64,000 bases of DNA from Cellulosilyticum lentocellum DSM 5427 (GTDB lineage: Bacteria > Bacillota > Clostridia > Lachnospirales > Cellulosilyticaceae): positions 1,943,001 through 2,007,000 of the forward strand of contig NC_015275.1 of NCBI RefSeq assembly GCF_000178835.2, in the 5' to 3' direction. The notes under the pieces are model-generated. The model did not search any database, was not told the DNA's origin, and worked only from the letters and a program-made list of their open reading frames with translations. Position 1 is the first letter of the stretch, and every line of letters starts with the position of its first letter. Positions 44,350 through 54,115 of this stretch are shown piece by piece. Both the position numbers and the translations under genes were made by a program.

Positions 44350-46608
44350 ATGCCTTGCTATGCACAAATTATTATTCAGTTTGCAACAGTGAATGAGATC
44401 GACCGTCCTTTTACTTATGAGGTAGCACCTGAAATAAGTTCACGCATCCAAGTAGGGCAACGTGTAAAAGTACCTTTTGGTAGATATAATCACTTACAAC
44501 TAGGTTATGTGGTTAAGCTTATGAATGAGGTTCAAGAAACAGGGTATCGTCTAAAAAAAGTAGCGGTTCTAATTGACGAAAAACCGATTTTAGATAATAA
44601 GCAGTTAGAACTCATAAGCTTTATTGTAGATTATTATGCAACGAGCTATGCAGCCGCAATAGATGTTGTTTTGCCACCAGGTTTAAAAGAACAGCCTATT
44701 GCAGTAGAGGAAATGAGTGAAAAGAAGGTAAGACTTGTAGAGGATCGTATTAAACTTAAAGCTTATTGTAATGCCAATGCTCATAAGCAAATTTTTGCAA
44801 AGCAAAAATGGTTAATTGATTACTTAAGAGAGCATACTGACATCAATCAAAAGGAGTTATTGGCTTTACCTGAGGTAAGCGCTTCTTCTTTAAAAACACT
44901 AGAAAAAAATGGATGTATTTATATAGAGGAAGAAAAAGTTGTTTATCGTCCAGATCCTATTTGTGAAATGCGTTTTAAAACTTTAAATGATCAACAAGAG
45001 CAAGCAGTGCAATATTTAAAGGCTTTAAATGAAGCAAATGTATATCGTACCATTTTACTAGAAGGTGTTACAGGAAGTGGGAAGACGGAAGTTTTCTTAC
45101 ATGCTATTAGAGAAGTTCTTATGCATGGAGGAACTGCTTTAGTGTTGGTACCGGAGATTGCATTAACAGACCAAACCTTATTTCGATTTAAAGAACGCTT
45201 TGGTAACCGAGTTGCATTAAGCCATAGTAGAATGAGTGCCAAAGAACGTCAAAGACTTTACATGAGAGCTAAAAATAATGAGGTATCTATTATAATAGGA
45301 CCTAGAAGCGCTGTATTTATGCCTCTTGATAATCTTAAACTTATTGTAGTGGATGAGGCACATGAGAGTAGCTATAAATCTGAAACAACGCCTAAATATC
45401 ATGCCATCGATATTGCAAAGAAACGCATGATGCAAAATAAGGGGCAAGTTTTACTGGCTACTGCTACACCTAGTATCGAAAGTTATGCTGCAGCACGAAG
45501 TGGTGAATATAGTTTGCTTACTTTGAATAAGCGAATAGGTGAAGCCGTGTTACCTGAGGTAGATATTGTAGATATGCGCCTGGAGATACAAAAAGGAAAT
45601 AATTCGGTGTTAAGTCATACTTTATTTGAAGCCATTAAGGATGCACTTGAAGCTGATGGTCAAGTTATGTTATTACTTAATAGAAGAGGCTATTCTACTT
45701 TTATTAATTGTAGAAGTTGTGGACATGTGATTAAATGTGATCATTGTGATGTATCTATGACCTATCATGCTTCCCAGCAGATATTGCAATGTCACTATTG
45801 TGGTAAAACCAGTGATGTACCGGAGGTTTGTCCTGAATGTGGCAGTAAATATATTCGTTTTATGGGAAGTGGTACAGAGAAGGTAGAAGCTTACTTAAAG
45901 GAGTGCTTTGGAAATTATGGTGTGGCTAGGATGGATATGGACACTACCACAGGTAAAGAAGGACATCAAAAAATCTTATCTGCTTTTAGAAAAAAGGAAG
46001 TAAGATTACTTATTGGCACACAAATGATTGCTAAAGGGCATGATTTTCCAGCGGTTACGCTAGTAGGAGTTTTATCAGCTGATTTATCTCTTTTTATGCA
46101 AGATTTTAGAAGCAATGAGCGTACTTATCAACTCCTTACTCAAGCTATGGGAAGAGCGGGGCGAGGAAAAGAAAAAGGACGTGTTGTTATTCAAACCTAT
46201 AATCCAAATCATTTAGTGATGGAAGTGATTAGAAACAATGCCCAAGAAGCTTTTTATGAGCAGGAATTAGCTAATAGAGAGATGTTAGGATATCCACCCT
46301 ATACCCATATTTTCTCAATATTAGTCTCAGGTCTAGATGAAGGGGAGGTCATTCGTACTATTCAACTCCTAAGTCAATATTATCGTTATTACAGTCAAAA
46401 AGGCCAAAGTCACTTTAGAGTGATTGGACCTACTAGTGCCGTTATTAGCAAAATAGGTGATGAATATCGGTGGCGATTACTTATTGTAGGAGAAGAAAGA
46501 GAAAAATTATTAATTTACGGTAAATTTTGCTTAGAAAAGTTTTATAATAAAGAAAAAGTAAGTGGCACGAAAATACAATGGGATGTAGACCCACTGGCCA
46601 TGTTATAA
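44350..46608 (+). CDS. priA: Primosomal helicase PriA
   Basis: A 752-residue replication-restart helicase. The N-terminal 3'-DNA-binding domain covers about 1-105; Walker A is LEGVTGSGKTEVFLH (about 236-250), the DEAH box is IVVDEAHESSYKS (about 332-344); a zinc-binding insertion has eight Cys in CRSCGHVIKCDHC and CHYCGKTSDVPEVCPECG; the helicase C motif is QAMGRAGRG. It reloads the replisome at stalled forks. RBS is poor (GAAGAAG). Standard length. Confidence 0.95.
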   Translation: MPCYAQIIIQFATVNEIDRPFTYEVAPEISSRIQVGQRVKVPFGRYNHLQLGYVVKLMNEVQETGYRLKKVAVLIDEKPILDNKQLELISFIVDYYATSYAAAIDVVLPPGLKEQPIAVEEMSEKKVRLVEDRIKLKAYCNANAHKQIFAKQKWLIDYLREHTDINQKELLALPEVSASSLKTLEKNGCIYIEEEKVVYRPDPICEMRFKTLNDQQEQAVQYLKALNEANVYRTILLEGVTGSGKTEVFLHAIREVLMHGGTALVLVPEIALTDQTLFRFKERFGNRVALSHSRMSAKERQRLYMRAKNNEVSIIIGPRSAVFMPLDNLKLIVVDEAHESSYKSETTPKYHAIDIAKKRMMQNKGQVLLATATPSIESYAAARSGEYSLLTLNKRIGEAVLPEVDIVDMRLEIQKGNNSVLSHTLFEAIKDALEADGQVMLLLNRRGYSTFINCRSCGHVIKCDHCDVSMTYHASQQILQCHYCGKTSDVPEVCPECGSKYIRFMGSGTEKVEAYLKECFGNYGVARMDMDTTTGKEGHQKILSAFRKKEVRLLIGTQMIAKGHDFPAVTLVGVLSADLSLFMQDFRSNERTYQLLTQAMGRAGRGKEKGRVVIQTYNPNHLVMEVIRNNAQEAFYEQELANREMLGYPPYTHIFSILVSGLDEGEVIRTIQLLSQYYRYYSQKGQSHFRVIGPTSAVISKIGDEYRWRLLIVGEEREKLLIYGKFCLEKFYNKEKVSGTKIQWDVDPLAML

Positions 46609-46623
46609 ATTAAGGAGGCAATT

Positions 46624-47073
46624 ATGGCAATTAGAACAGAAAAAGAAGAAGTTTTAAGAAAGATATCAAAACCTGTAAAAAGTTTTGATGAAAGTTTATG
46701 GACCTTATTAGATGATATGAAAGAAACAATGTATCTTGCTGAAGGTGTAGGCATTGCAGCACCTCAAGTAGGCCTACTTAAACGAGCTTTTATTGTAGAT
46801 ATTGGAGAAGGTCCAGTAGAGTTTGTTAACCCTGAAATTCTTGCAGTTGAAGGCGAACAATTAGGGGAGGAAGGATGCTTAAGTGTACCTAAAAGATACG
46901 GCACAGTAAGACGCCCTAACTATGTAAAAATGCGTGCGCAAGATCGAAATGGGAATGTGTTTGAGATAGAAGGAAAAGAATTTATGGCAAGAGCAATGCT
47001 TCATGAATTTGATCATTTAGAGGGTAAATTATTCGTTGACTTAGTAGAAGGCGATTTATTCGAAGTAGAGTAA
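46624..47073 (+). CDS. def: Peptide deformylase
   Basis: A 149-residue metalloenzyme removing the formyl group from nascent proteins. Three motifs are intact: GVGIAAPQVG, EEGCLSVP (metal-binding Cys) and LHEFDHLEGKLFVD (HExxH metal site). Followed after 24 bases by fmt, the conserved pair. RBS TAAGGAGGCAATT. Confidence 0.96.
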   Translation: MAIRTEKEEVLRKISKPVKSFDESLWTLLDDMKETMYLAEGVGIAAPQVGLLKRAFIVDIGEGPVEFVNPEILAVEGEQLGEEGCLSVPKRYGTVRRPNYVKMRAQDRNGNVFEIEGKEFMARAMLHEFDHLEGKLFVDLVEGDLFEVE

Positions 47074-47097
47074 CAGGTAGGAAAAGAGGAAAAGGTT

Positions 47098-48033
47098 ATG
47101 AACGTTGTATTTATGGGTACACCAGATTTTGCAGTACCAACTTTAGAAATGCTAATTGATGAAAAATATACGGTGAGTGCTGTAGTGACACAACCCGATA
47201 AGCCAAAAGGTAGAGGGAAGAAGGAAAGCATGCCGCCTGTAAAAGAAGTAGCTCTTGCACATGGACTATCAGTTCTGCAACCAGAGAAGATAAGAGGGGA
47301 TGAAGCATTTTACAACCACATACAATCTTTAAATCCGGATGTTATTGTAGTAGTAGCATTTGGACAGATTTTACCTGAAAGTATATTAAATATCCCTAAA
47401 TATGGTTGCATTAATATTCATGGCTCATTACTTCCTAAGTATAGAGGAGCTGCACCTATTCAATGGTCTATTATTAATGAAGAGCTAATCACAGGTGTTA
47501 CGATTATGTACATGGATAAAGGCATGGATACAGGGGATATGCTGCTTAAGAAAGAAATAGTGATTGATGAAGCAGATACTTATGCTTCACTTCATGATAA
47601 AATGAAAATAGTAGGAGCAGAGGCTCTTAAAGAAGCTATGCCTATGATTATTGCCGGTGGTAAAGAAAGACAAAAGCAAGAAGAAAGTGAAGCTACTTAT
47701 GCGGCACTTATTCAAAAAAGTTTAGGTGAGATTAAGTGGCAAGCTTCTACAAGTAGCATCGATGCCTTAGTTAGAGGACTTAATCCTTGGCCAGGTGGCT
47801 ATACTTACTATAAAGGTGAGGTAATGAAAATCTGGAAAGCAGTGAAAACGCTGAAACAAGGAGAAGGTGCGCCAGGGACCATTTTAGAAGTAAGTAAAGA
47901 GGGGATTTTTGTTAAAACTTTAGATGGAAGCCTATGCATTCAGGAAATTCAAATGCCTAATAAAAAACGTATGCCAGTTTCTGAATATATTAAGGGGAAT
48001 ACGCTTGATATAGGGGTGATACTAGGTATATAA
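47098..48033 (+). CDS. fmt: Methionyl-tRNA formyltransferase
   Basis: A 311-residue enzyme that formylates initiator Met-tRNA with 10-formyl-THF. N-terminal MGTPDFAVPTLEML, GRGKKESMPPVKEVA, catalytic INIHGSLLPKYRGAAPIQWS (Asn, His) and the DTGDML Asp are all present; the C-terminal OB-like tRNA-binding domain includes RGLNPWPGGYTYY. It is paired with def and precedes yugP, rsmB and rlmN as in other Bacillota. Confidence 0.96.
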   Translation: MNVVFMGTPDFAVPTLEMLIDEKYTVSAVVTQPDKPKGRGKKESMPPVKEVALAHGLSVLQPEKIRGDEAFYNHIQSLNPDVIVVVAFGQILPESILNIPKYGCINIHGSLLPKYRGAAPIQWSIINEELITGVTIMYMDKGMDTGDMLLKKEIVIDEADTYASLHDKMKIVGAEALKEAMPMIIAGGKERQKQEESEATYAALIQKSLGEIKWQASTSSIDALVRGLNPWPGGYTYYKGEVMKIWKAVKTLKQGEGAPGTILEVSKEGIFVKTLDGSLCIQEIQMPNKKRMPVSEYIKGNTLDIGVILGI

Positions 48034-48051
48034 GTTGAAGGAGTGAAGCGT

Positions 48052-48747
48052 ATGCTCTACAGTTATGGAGGTAATTCCGGGATTTTATGGATTACTTTAG
48101 CTATGATGATTATACCCCTTTATGCTAGTTTAAAGGTACAAAATACTTTTAATGTTTATTCTAGAAAGCGGACCCTTTCAGGATATACAGGAGAAGAAGC
48201 AGCAAGACGTATTTTAGCAATGAACAATATTAATATTTCTATTCAACCTGTACGTGGATCAATGACAGATTTTTATGATCCTGTTAACAAGACATTGGCA
48301 CTTTCTGAAAGTGTTTATAGCATGGATTCCATAGCTGCATTAGGGGTAGCTGCCCATGAAGCAGGTCATGCTATTCAAGATGCTAACGATTATGCTTTTT
48401 TACGCTTTAGACATACTATTTATCCAGTTGCTAATTTTGCGAGTCGTATATCTATGCCACTGGTATTTATTGGTTTATTCTTTGGAAGTATGCCATTCTT
48501 AGTAGATATAGGTATTTGGTTGTTTGCTATTACGACAGTATTTGCCATTGTTACATTACCGGTAGAATTTAATGCTTCTAAGAGGGCATTAGCTACGTTA
48601 GAATCAAGTGGCATTCTGGCACCAGAGGAATTAGTGGGTGCAAAAAAAGTATTAGATGCAGCAGCATTAACCTATGTGGCAGCAGCCATGGCATCTATTT
48701 TATCTTTGATTCGTTTAATTATGATTAGTAACCGTAATAATGATTAA
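48052..48747 (+). CDS. yugP: Zinc metallopeptidase, YugP family
   Basis: A 231-residue membrane peptidase. There is an N-terminal membrane segment (about 8-26), the HEAGH motif in VAAHEAGHAIQDAN (about 97-110) and three C-terminal hydrophobic helices. It belongs to family DUF/peptidase_M YugP; the substrate is unknown. The ATG at 48052 is nine bases after AAGGAG, whereas a GTG at 48043 overlaps that site. Confidence 0.88.
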   Translation: MLYSYGGNSGILWITLAMMIIPLYASLKVQNTFNVYSRKRTLSGYTGEEAARRILAMNNINISIQPVRGSMTDFYDPVNKTLALSESVYSMDSIAALGVAAHEAGHAIQDANDYAFLRFRHTIYPVANFASRISMPLVFIGLFFGSMPFLVDIGIWLFAITTVFAIVTLPVEFNASKRALATLESSGILAPEELVGAKKVLDAAALTYVAAAMASILSLIRLIMISNRNND

Positions 48748-48751
48748 AAAT

Positions 48752-48792
48752 GGGGAGTGCTTTAACTCGAAGGAGGAGGCACTCTCTTTTTG
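48752..48792 (+). terminator. Terminator after yugP
   Basis: GGGAGTGC and GCACTCTC pair around an 18-base loop (arms near 48753-48760 and 48779-48786), followed by TTTTT. It separates yugP from rsmB. Confidence 0.7.
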
Positions 48793-48891
48793 GGTTGATG
48801 ACCACTTTTTGCTAAAAGGATGGTTAAATGTTAGAATTAGTGGTACATTATAGTATGAATAATAAGCATAAGTAAAAGAGAGGTTTTAGGT

Positions 48892-50229
48892 ATGAATAAA
48901 ACGGTACGCGAGCAAATCGTAGACTTATTAATAGAAATAGAAAAAGAAGCTAGTTATGCACAGCTAGTGTTGAAACGTGCCCTTCAAGATATAGATGCAA
49001 AGGATAAAGGCTTTGTCACAGAAGTCGTTTATGGAACACTAAAGTACCAGATTAAGCTAGATTATATTCTTAATCAGTTTTCAAAAACACCTGTGCATCG
49101 GATGAAACCCCTCATTAGAAATGTAATGCGTATGAGTTTGTATCAAATGTTATATCTCGATAAAGTACCTACTTCGGCAATTATTAATGAAGCAGTAAAG
49201 ATTGTTAAAAAAAGAAAGTTCCAAAACCTATCAGGATTTGTGAATGGTCTTCTTAGAAATATAGATCGTCAAAGAGAACAAATTATTTATCCAGATGAAA
49301 CAAAAAATTTAGTATTAGCAATGAGTATTCATTATGCCATTCCAGAATGGATGATAGAAGAGTGGCTTAAGGTTTATAAAGAGGAAGAGGTAAAATCTAT
49401 TTGTGAAGCACTTAATGAGAGAGCTGAGGTATGTGCACGTTATAATACGCTAAAAACAAATAAGCTAGAATTTGAAGAGACCCTTAAAGTAGAGGGCATT
49501 CAGTTAAAAGAAGGCGCTTTTTTAGAGGAAGCCTTTTATCTTAAAGGCGTAGATAACCTTCAAAATAGTCCTTCTTTTAAAAAAGGCGAATGGACAGTAC
49601 AAGATGAAAGTGCTATGCTTGTAGCACATGTTATGGCGCCCCAAAAGGGTGATTGTATCTTGGATATGTGCAGCGCCCCAGGAGGTAAATCCATTCATAT
49701 GGCAGAGCTTATGGAGAATGCAGGGCGCATTGTAAGTTGTGATATTCATCCACATAAGTTAGAATTAATCAAGAAGAATGCCGAGCGTATGGGGATAACC
49801 ATTATTGAGCCAACCTTGCAAGACGGTACACTAAAGAATGAATGTTACGTGGAAGCTTTCGATAAAGTCTTATTAGATGCACCATGCTCTGGGTTAGGTA
49901 TTATGAAGCGTAAACCAGATATAAGAACACATAAATCAAAAGAAGGGTTACTTGAGATTGTAGCCTTACAGAAAAAGTTAGCTTTGGCAGCTATAAGCTA
50001 TCTCAAGCCAGGAGGGCGATTGGTTTATAGTACGTGTACTATTTCTCATGAAGAAAATGAAGGAATGGTAAGCTATATCAAAGCGTTAGGTTTAGAATTA
50101 GAAAATATAGTAGATACTATACCTAGCCCACTAAAGAGAGCCATTAAAGAAAAAGGTATGATTCAAATTTTACCTCATATGGCTGGCACAGATGGCTTTT
50201 TCATTGCTAGTTTTAAAAAAGGAGTTTAA
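48892..50229 (+). CDS. rsmB: 16S rRNA (cytosine-967-C5)-methyltransferase RsmB
   Basis: A 445-residue enzyme with an N-terminal NusB-like RNA-binding domain (about 1-140) and a SAM-dependent C5-cytosine methyltransferase domain. Motifs are MCSAPGGKSIHMAE (about 262-275), LDAPCSGLGIMKRKPDIR with one catalytic Cys (about 323-340) and YSTCTISHEENE with the second. It modifies C967 of 16S rRNA. rlmN starts three bases after its stop. Confidence 0.95.
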   Translation: MNKTVREQIVDLLIEIEKEASYAQLVLKRALQDIDAKDKGFVTEVVYGTLKYQIKLDYILNQFSKTPVHRMKPLIRNVMRMSLYQMLYLDKVPTSAIINEAVKIVKKRKFQNLSGFVNGLLRNIDRQREQIIYPDETKNLVLAMSIHYAIPEWMIEEWLKVYKEEEVKSICEALNERAEVCARYNTLKTNKLEFEETLKVEGIQLKEGAFLEEAFYLKGVDNLQNSPSFKKGEWTVQDESAMLVAHVMAPQKGDCILDMCSAPGGKSIHMAELMENAGRIVSCDIHPHKLELIKKNAERMGITIIEPTLQDGTLKNECYVEAFDKVLLDAPCSGLGIMKRKPDIRTHKSKEGLLEIVALQKKLALAAISYLKPGGRLVYSTCTISHEENEGMVSYIKALGLELENIVDTIPSPLKRAIKEKGMIQILPHMAGTDGFFIASFKKGV

Positions 50230-50231
50230 GT

Positions 50232-51269
50232 ATGAATGAAATTTTAAATCATACCATAGCAGAGTTAGAAGAAATAATACTGGCTTATGGAGAAAGTAAA
50301 TTTAGGGCAAAGCAGCTTTTTGAGTGGTTCCACAAAAAGATGGTTTGGGATTATGATGAAATGAATAATTTACCATTGAAGCTTAGAGATAAACTCAAGG
50401 AAAATTATCCTATCCAGTCCCTTAGAATCGTAGAAAAGCTTTGTTCAGAAATAGATGGGACAATAAAATACTTGTTTGAGTTATCAGATTCACATATAAT
50501 AGAAAGTGTTTTAATGCGTTATAAACATGGTAATTCCGTATGTATTTCTTCTCAGGTAGGATGTCGTATGGGATGCAAGTTTTGTGCATCTACTGTAGAA
50601 GGACGTGTTAGAAATCTTTTACCAGCAGAGATGGTAGGGCAAATTTATGCCATTTCCAAAGATACAAATGAACGCGTATCCAATATTGTTATTATGGGAA
50701 GTGGAGAACCCTTAGAAGAATTAGGGGTAACCTTAAGATTTGTGGAGCTTATTAATCATCCATCAGGACAAAATATTGGGCAACGTCATATCACTGTATC
50801 CACCTGTGGTCTTGTACCAGAAATAAAAGCCTTAGCAGAAGAGAAACTTCAAATTAATTTGGCACTTTCTCTTCATGCCACAACAGATGAGAGGCGCCAA
50901 GCAATCATGCCTATTGCTAGAAAATACAGCTTAGAAGAGGTATTGGCAGCTTGTCACTATTTCATTGAAAAAACCAACCGAAGAGTTACATTTGAATACG
51001 CATTAATTGAAGGCGAAAATGATAAGGAAGAAGATGCCAGACGTTTAGGTGGCCTTTTAAAAGGGATGCTTTGTCACGTTAATCTCATTCCTGTTAATCA
51101 AATAGATGAAAGAAGTTATAAAAGTAGTAAAGCTTCAAGTATTGAAAGGTTTAAAGGTGTTTTAGAGCAGTACGGTGTGCCTACAACATTACGTAGAACA
51201 TTAGGCGCTGATATAGATGCAGCTTGTGGACAACTACGACGTAGGTATCTTAAAAAGCGAGGTGAATAG
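50232..51269 (+). CDS. rlmN: Dual-specificity 23S rRNA/tRNA adenine-C2 methyltransferase RlmN
   Basis: A 345-residue radical SAM enzyme methylating A2503 of 23S rRNA and A37 of tRNAs. The 4Fe-4S cluster motif is CRMGCKFC (CX3CX2C) within SSQVGCRMGCKFCASTVEG; the methyl-carrier Cys is in CGQLRR near the C-terminus, and the other functional Cys in VSTCGLVPEI. The C-terminal end is standard. RBS GGAGTTTAAGT overlaps the rsmB stop. Confidence 0.95.
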   Translation: MNEILNHTIAELEEIILAYGESKFRAKQLFEWFHKKMVWDYDEMNNLPLKLRDKLKENYPIQSLRIVEKLCSEIDGTIKYLFELSDSHIIESVLMRYKHGNSVCISSQVGCRMGCKFCASTVEGRVRNLLPAEMVGQIYAISKDTNERVSNIVIMGSGEPLEELGVTLRFVELINHPSGQNIGQRHITVSTCGLVPEIKALAEEKLQINLALSLHATTDERRQAIMPIARKYSLEEVLAACHYFIEKTNRRVTFEYALIEGENDKEEDARRLGGLLKGMLCHVNLIPVNQIDERSYKSSKASSIERFKGVLEQYGVPTTLRRTLGADIDAACGQLRRRYLKKRGE

Positions 51270-51270
51270 C

Positions 51271-52014
51271 ATGCAAGCTATTGGCAAGGTAGACATTGGT
51301 AGAAAAAGAGTGCGAAACGAAGATGCCATCTTCGTTTCTAATTCACCTATTGGTATTCTGCCTAATTTATATATTGTGGCAGATGGAATGGGTGGACACA
51401 AAGCAGGAAGTATTGCAAGTGGATTAGCTATTTCATCTTTTTGTGAGTATTTAGAAGCACATAAGCATATTGATATAAAGACCCGAGAAGATGTAACTAT
51501 TTTACTGAAACTAGGAATAAGAAATGCTAATCATGTTATTTATGAAAAGTCAAAGCAAGATGAAGCCTATAATGGCATGGGAACAACAATGACGGTAGCA
51601 ACTGTCATAGAAGATATTGTCTATTTAGCTCATGTAGGTGACACAAGACTTTATTTAATGAATGAAGGTAGTATTTTTCAAGCCACAACAGATCATTCTT
51701 TAGTACAAGAAATGTTAGAGCAAGGTTATATTTCTGAAAATGAGACAAGGGCACATCCACAACGACACATCATTACTCGCGCAGTTGGTACATATGCAAA
51801 AGTCAAAATTGATACAGTGATGTTTGATCTAAGTAAAGTTCAGTATATGTTACTTTGTTCAGATGGATTAACATCTATGTTATCAAACGAGGAAATTCAT
51901 GAGTGTGTACGTCGCAGTAGCGGGGAAGCGGAAGAAATCGTTGATTCACTCATAGAAACAGCAAACGCAAAAGGCGGAATGGATAATATAGCAGTAATTA
52001 TTGTGAAAAAATAA
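51271..52014 (+). CDS. prpC: PP2C-type protein phosphatase PrpC (Stp)
   Basis: A 247-residue Mn-dependent Ser/Thr phosphatase opposing the PrkC kinase encoded next. PP2C motifs: RVRNEDA, VADGMGGHKAGSIAS, GMGTTMTVA, AHVGDTRLYLM, CSDGLTSML and GGMDNIAVI hold the metal-binding Asp residues. The ATG at 51271 lies behind GAGGTGAATAGC, one base after the rlmN stop; a longer in-frame reading inside rlmN is discounted. Confidence 0.95.
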   Translation: MQAIGKVDIGRKRVRNEDAIFVSNSPIGILPNLYIVADGMGGHKAGSIASGLAISSFCEYLEAHKHIDIKTREDVTILLKLGIRNANHVIYEKSKQDEAYNGMGTTMTVATVIEDIVYLAHVGDTRLYLMNEGSIFQATTDHSLVQEMLEQGYISENETRAHPQRHIITRAVGTYAKVKIDTVMFDLSKVQYMLLCSDGLTSMLSNEEIHECVRRSSGEAEEIVDSLIETANAKGGMDNIAVIIVKK

Positions 52015-52027
52015 GAGGTGAAAAAAC

Positions 52028-54115
52028 ATGTTAACGCCAGGGACCCTATTGGGAGAACGTTATGAAATCATTGAAAAAATTGGTGCAGGTGGAATGTCTA
52101 TTGTTTATAAAGCAAAGGACAATAGATTACAACGCTATGTCGCTATTAAAGAGTTAAGAGAAGAGTTCGTACAAGATGAAGAGTTTGTAGCGAAATTTAG
52201 AAAAGAAGCACTTTCAGCAGCTAGCCTTTCACATCCTAATATTGTAGGTATTTATGATGTAGGTAGTGATAAGGATTTACATTATATTGTTATGGAATAT
52301 GTTGAAGGGAAAACATTAAAAGAAGTCATTGCGGAAAAAGGACCATTTCCAGCTAAAACCGTATTAGAGTTAGGCGTGCAAATGGTATCAGCGTTAAAGC
52401 ATGCCCATAGCAAGAAAATTATTCATCGTGATATTAAACCACAGAATATTTTATTAACCAATGAAGGTGTATTAAAGGTAACAGATTTTGGAATAGCTAA
52501 AGCTGTAGATTCATCTACTATTGTTGCCACCGGTAATGCCATTGGTTCTGTTCATTATTTTTCACCTGAACAAGCTAAAGGTAAGTATGTTAATGAGAGT
52601 AGTGATCTTTATTCTTGTGGTATTGTACTTTTTGAATTAGCTACTAAGAAGCTGCCTTTTGAAGCAGATTCACATATTTCTATAGCGCTCAAGCACATTA
52701 ACGAAGAAATTCCTAGACCATCAGAATTCAATAAGGCTATTCCTAAAAATTTGGAGCAACTTATTTTAAAAGCAACAAGCAAAGGTCAAATGGATCGTTA
52801 TCAAAATGCAGATGAGATGCTTTATGACATGAAAGGGATCTTACAAAATCCTAACTATGAAATTAAAGGCGTAGAAATTACAGAGAAAACTATTTTATTG
52901 TCACCAGCGGATACCCAGCTGTTAAGAGAGCAAAGCAAAGAGGTAGAGGCAGACCAAGAGCCTTCTGAAAAAGAGTCTAGTATTTACGAAGAAGAAACCA
53001 GTTTTTTGCAAGATGAAGAAGAGGATGAAGAGGTTTCAAAGTTATATAAAATACTAGTGGGAGCAGGGGGTGTTTTCGCCACATTAGCCCTGGTAGTGGC
53101 TATTTCCTTAGCATGTATTTTTTGGATTCCTTCTTTAGGCAAAAATATGAATATGGTTTCTGTACCAGATTTAACGAATAAAAGTTTAGAAGAAGCGACA
53201 CAGCTACTTAAAGAACGCAATTTAAAAATTAAAATTGCAACAGGTAGTGATGAGACGGGAGTCGTTATTAATCAAAATCCGATATCAGGAAAACAAGCTA
53301 AGAAAAATTCTATAGTAGAAGTAGAGTTAGCTTCAGATGAGAATCAAGCTCTACCAGAAGGCGAAACTGTAGAATTACTTGATTTTACAGGAGAATATCA
53401 AACAGATGTATTAATTAGAATTAAGGAGTTAGGCTTAGATACTAGTGCAGTAGAGATTAGACCACAACCAGATGAAATCGTTGAAATTGGCAAAGTTATT
53501 AGTCAAACACCAGCGGGTGGCAGCATGGTTGCCTCAGGAGATCCTATTGTTTTGTACGTTAGTTCAGGTCCAGACAAGAAGATTCAAATGACAACTGTTC
53601 CAGATGTTAAAGGAAGAACACCGGAGGAAGCAAGAAGTATTTTATCACAGTCAAATCTTAAATTAGGTAGTGAAAAACCACAAAGTAGTGAGACTGTAGC
53701 AGAGGGGCTAATCATTGATCAAGCTTTAGCTGTAGGTACAGAAATTGAAGAAGGCAGCAGTATCAATGTTATCGTAAGTACAGGTCCAGCTACGCCTGAA
53801 CCATCTCCAGAACCAACACCAAGCCCAGAACCAACACCAACTACTGATCCCAATCAGCCTACAGCACCAACAGAGGTAACAAAAACATATGCATTGTCAC
53901 TTCCTGTACAAATAGAGGAGGATAAGGAAAGTTATCATGTGGTAGCAGTGCTTACTTTAGCTAGTGGTTCAGATCCGGTTTTCGATGGTGTTGTGACAAA
54001 GGATCAATTTCCTATACAGCTTTCTTTAAAAGGTTCAGGTAAAGGTATCCTATCTGTAACGATTGATGGTGAGCCTAAATATGAAGACCCTATTGATTTT
54101 AATGAGGTGCAGTAA
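52028..54115 (+). CDS. prkC: PASTA-domain Ser/Thr protein kinase PrkC
   Basis: A 695-residue membrane kinase. The kinase domain (about 10-275) has GAGGMSIVYKA, Lys in VAIKELREE, HRDIKPQNILL, DFGIAK and the SPEQAKG loop. A membrane helix lies at about 340-362. Outside, three PASTA repeats start near 375, 447 and 520 (VPDLTNKSLEEATQLL, VELLDFTG, VPDVKGRTPEEARSIL) and bind peptidoglycan fragments; a Pro/Glu/Thr linker (about 590-620) leads to a C-terminal domain. It senses cell-wall material for growth and germination control. RBS GAGGTG. Confidence 0.95.
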   Translation: MLTPGTLLGERYEIIEKIGAGGMSIVYKAKDNRLQRYVAIKELREEFVQDEEFVAKFRKEALSAASLSHPNIVGIYDVGSDKDLHYIVMEYVEGKTLKEVIAEKGPFPAKTVLELGVQMVSALKHAHSKKIIHRDIKPQNILLTNEGVLKVTDFGIAKAVDSSTIVATGNAIGSVHYFSPEQAKGKYVNESSDLYSCGIVLFELATKKLPFEADSHISIALKHINEEIPRPSEFNKAIPKNLEQLILKATSKGQMDRYQNADEMLYDMKGILQNPNYEIKGVEITEKTILLSPADTQLLREQSKEVEADQEPSEKESSIYEEETSFLQDEEEDEEVSKLYKILVGAGGVFATLALVVAISLACIFWIPSLGKNMNMVSVPDLTNKSLEEATQLLKERNLKIKIATGSDETGVVINQNPISGKQAKKNSIVEVELASDENQALPEGETVELLDFTGEYQTDVLIRIKELGLDTSAVEIRPQPDEIVEIGKVISQTPAGGSMVASGDPIVLYVSSGPDKKIQMTTVPDVKGRTPEEARSILSQSNLKLGSEKPQSSETVAEGLIIDQALAVGTEIEEGSSINVIVSTGPATPEPSPEPTPSPEPTPTTDPNQPTAPTEVTKTYALSLPVQIEEDKESYHVVAVLTLASGSDPVFDGVVTKDQFPIQLSLKGSGKGILSVTIDGEPKYEDPIDFNEVQ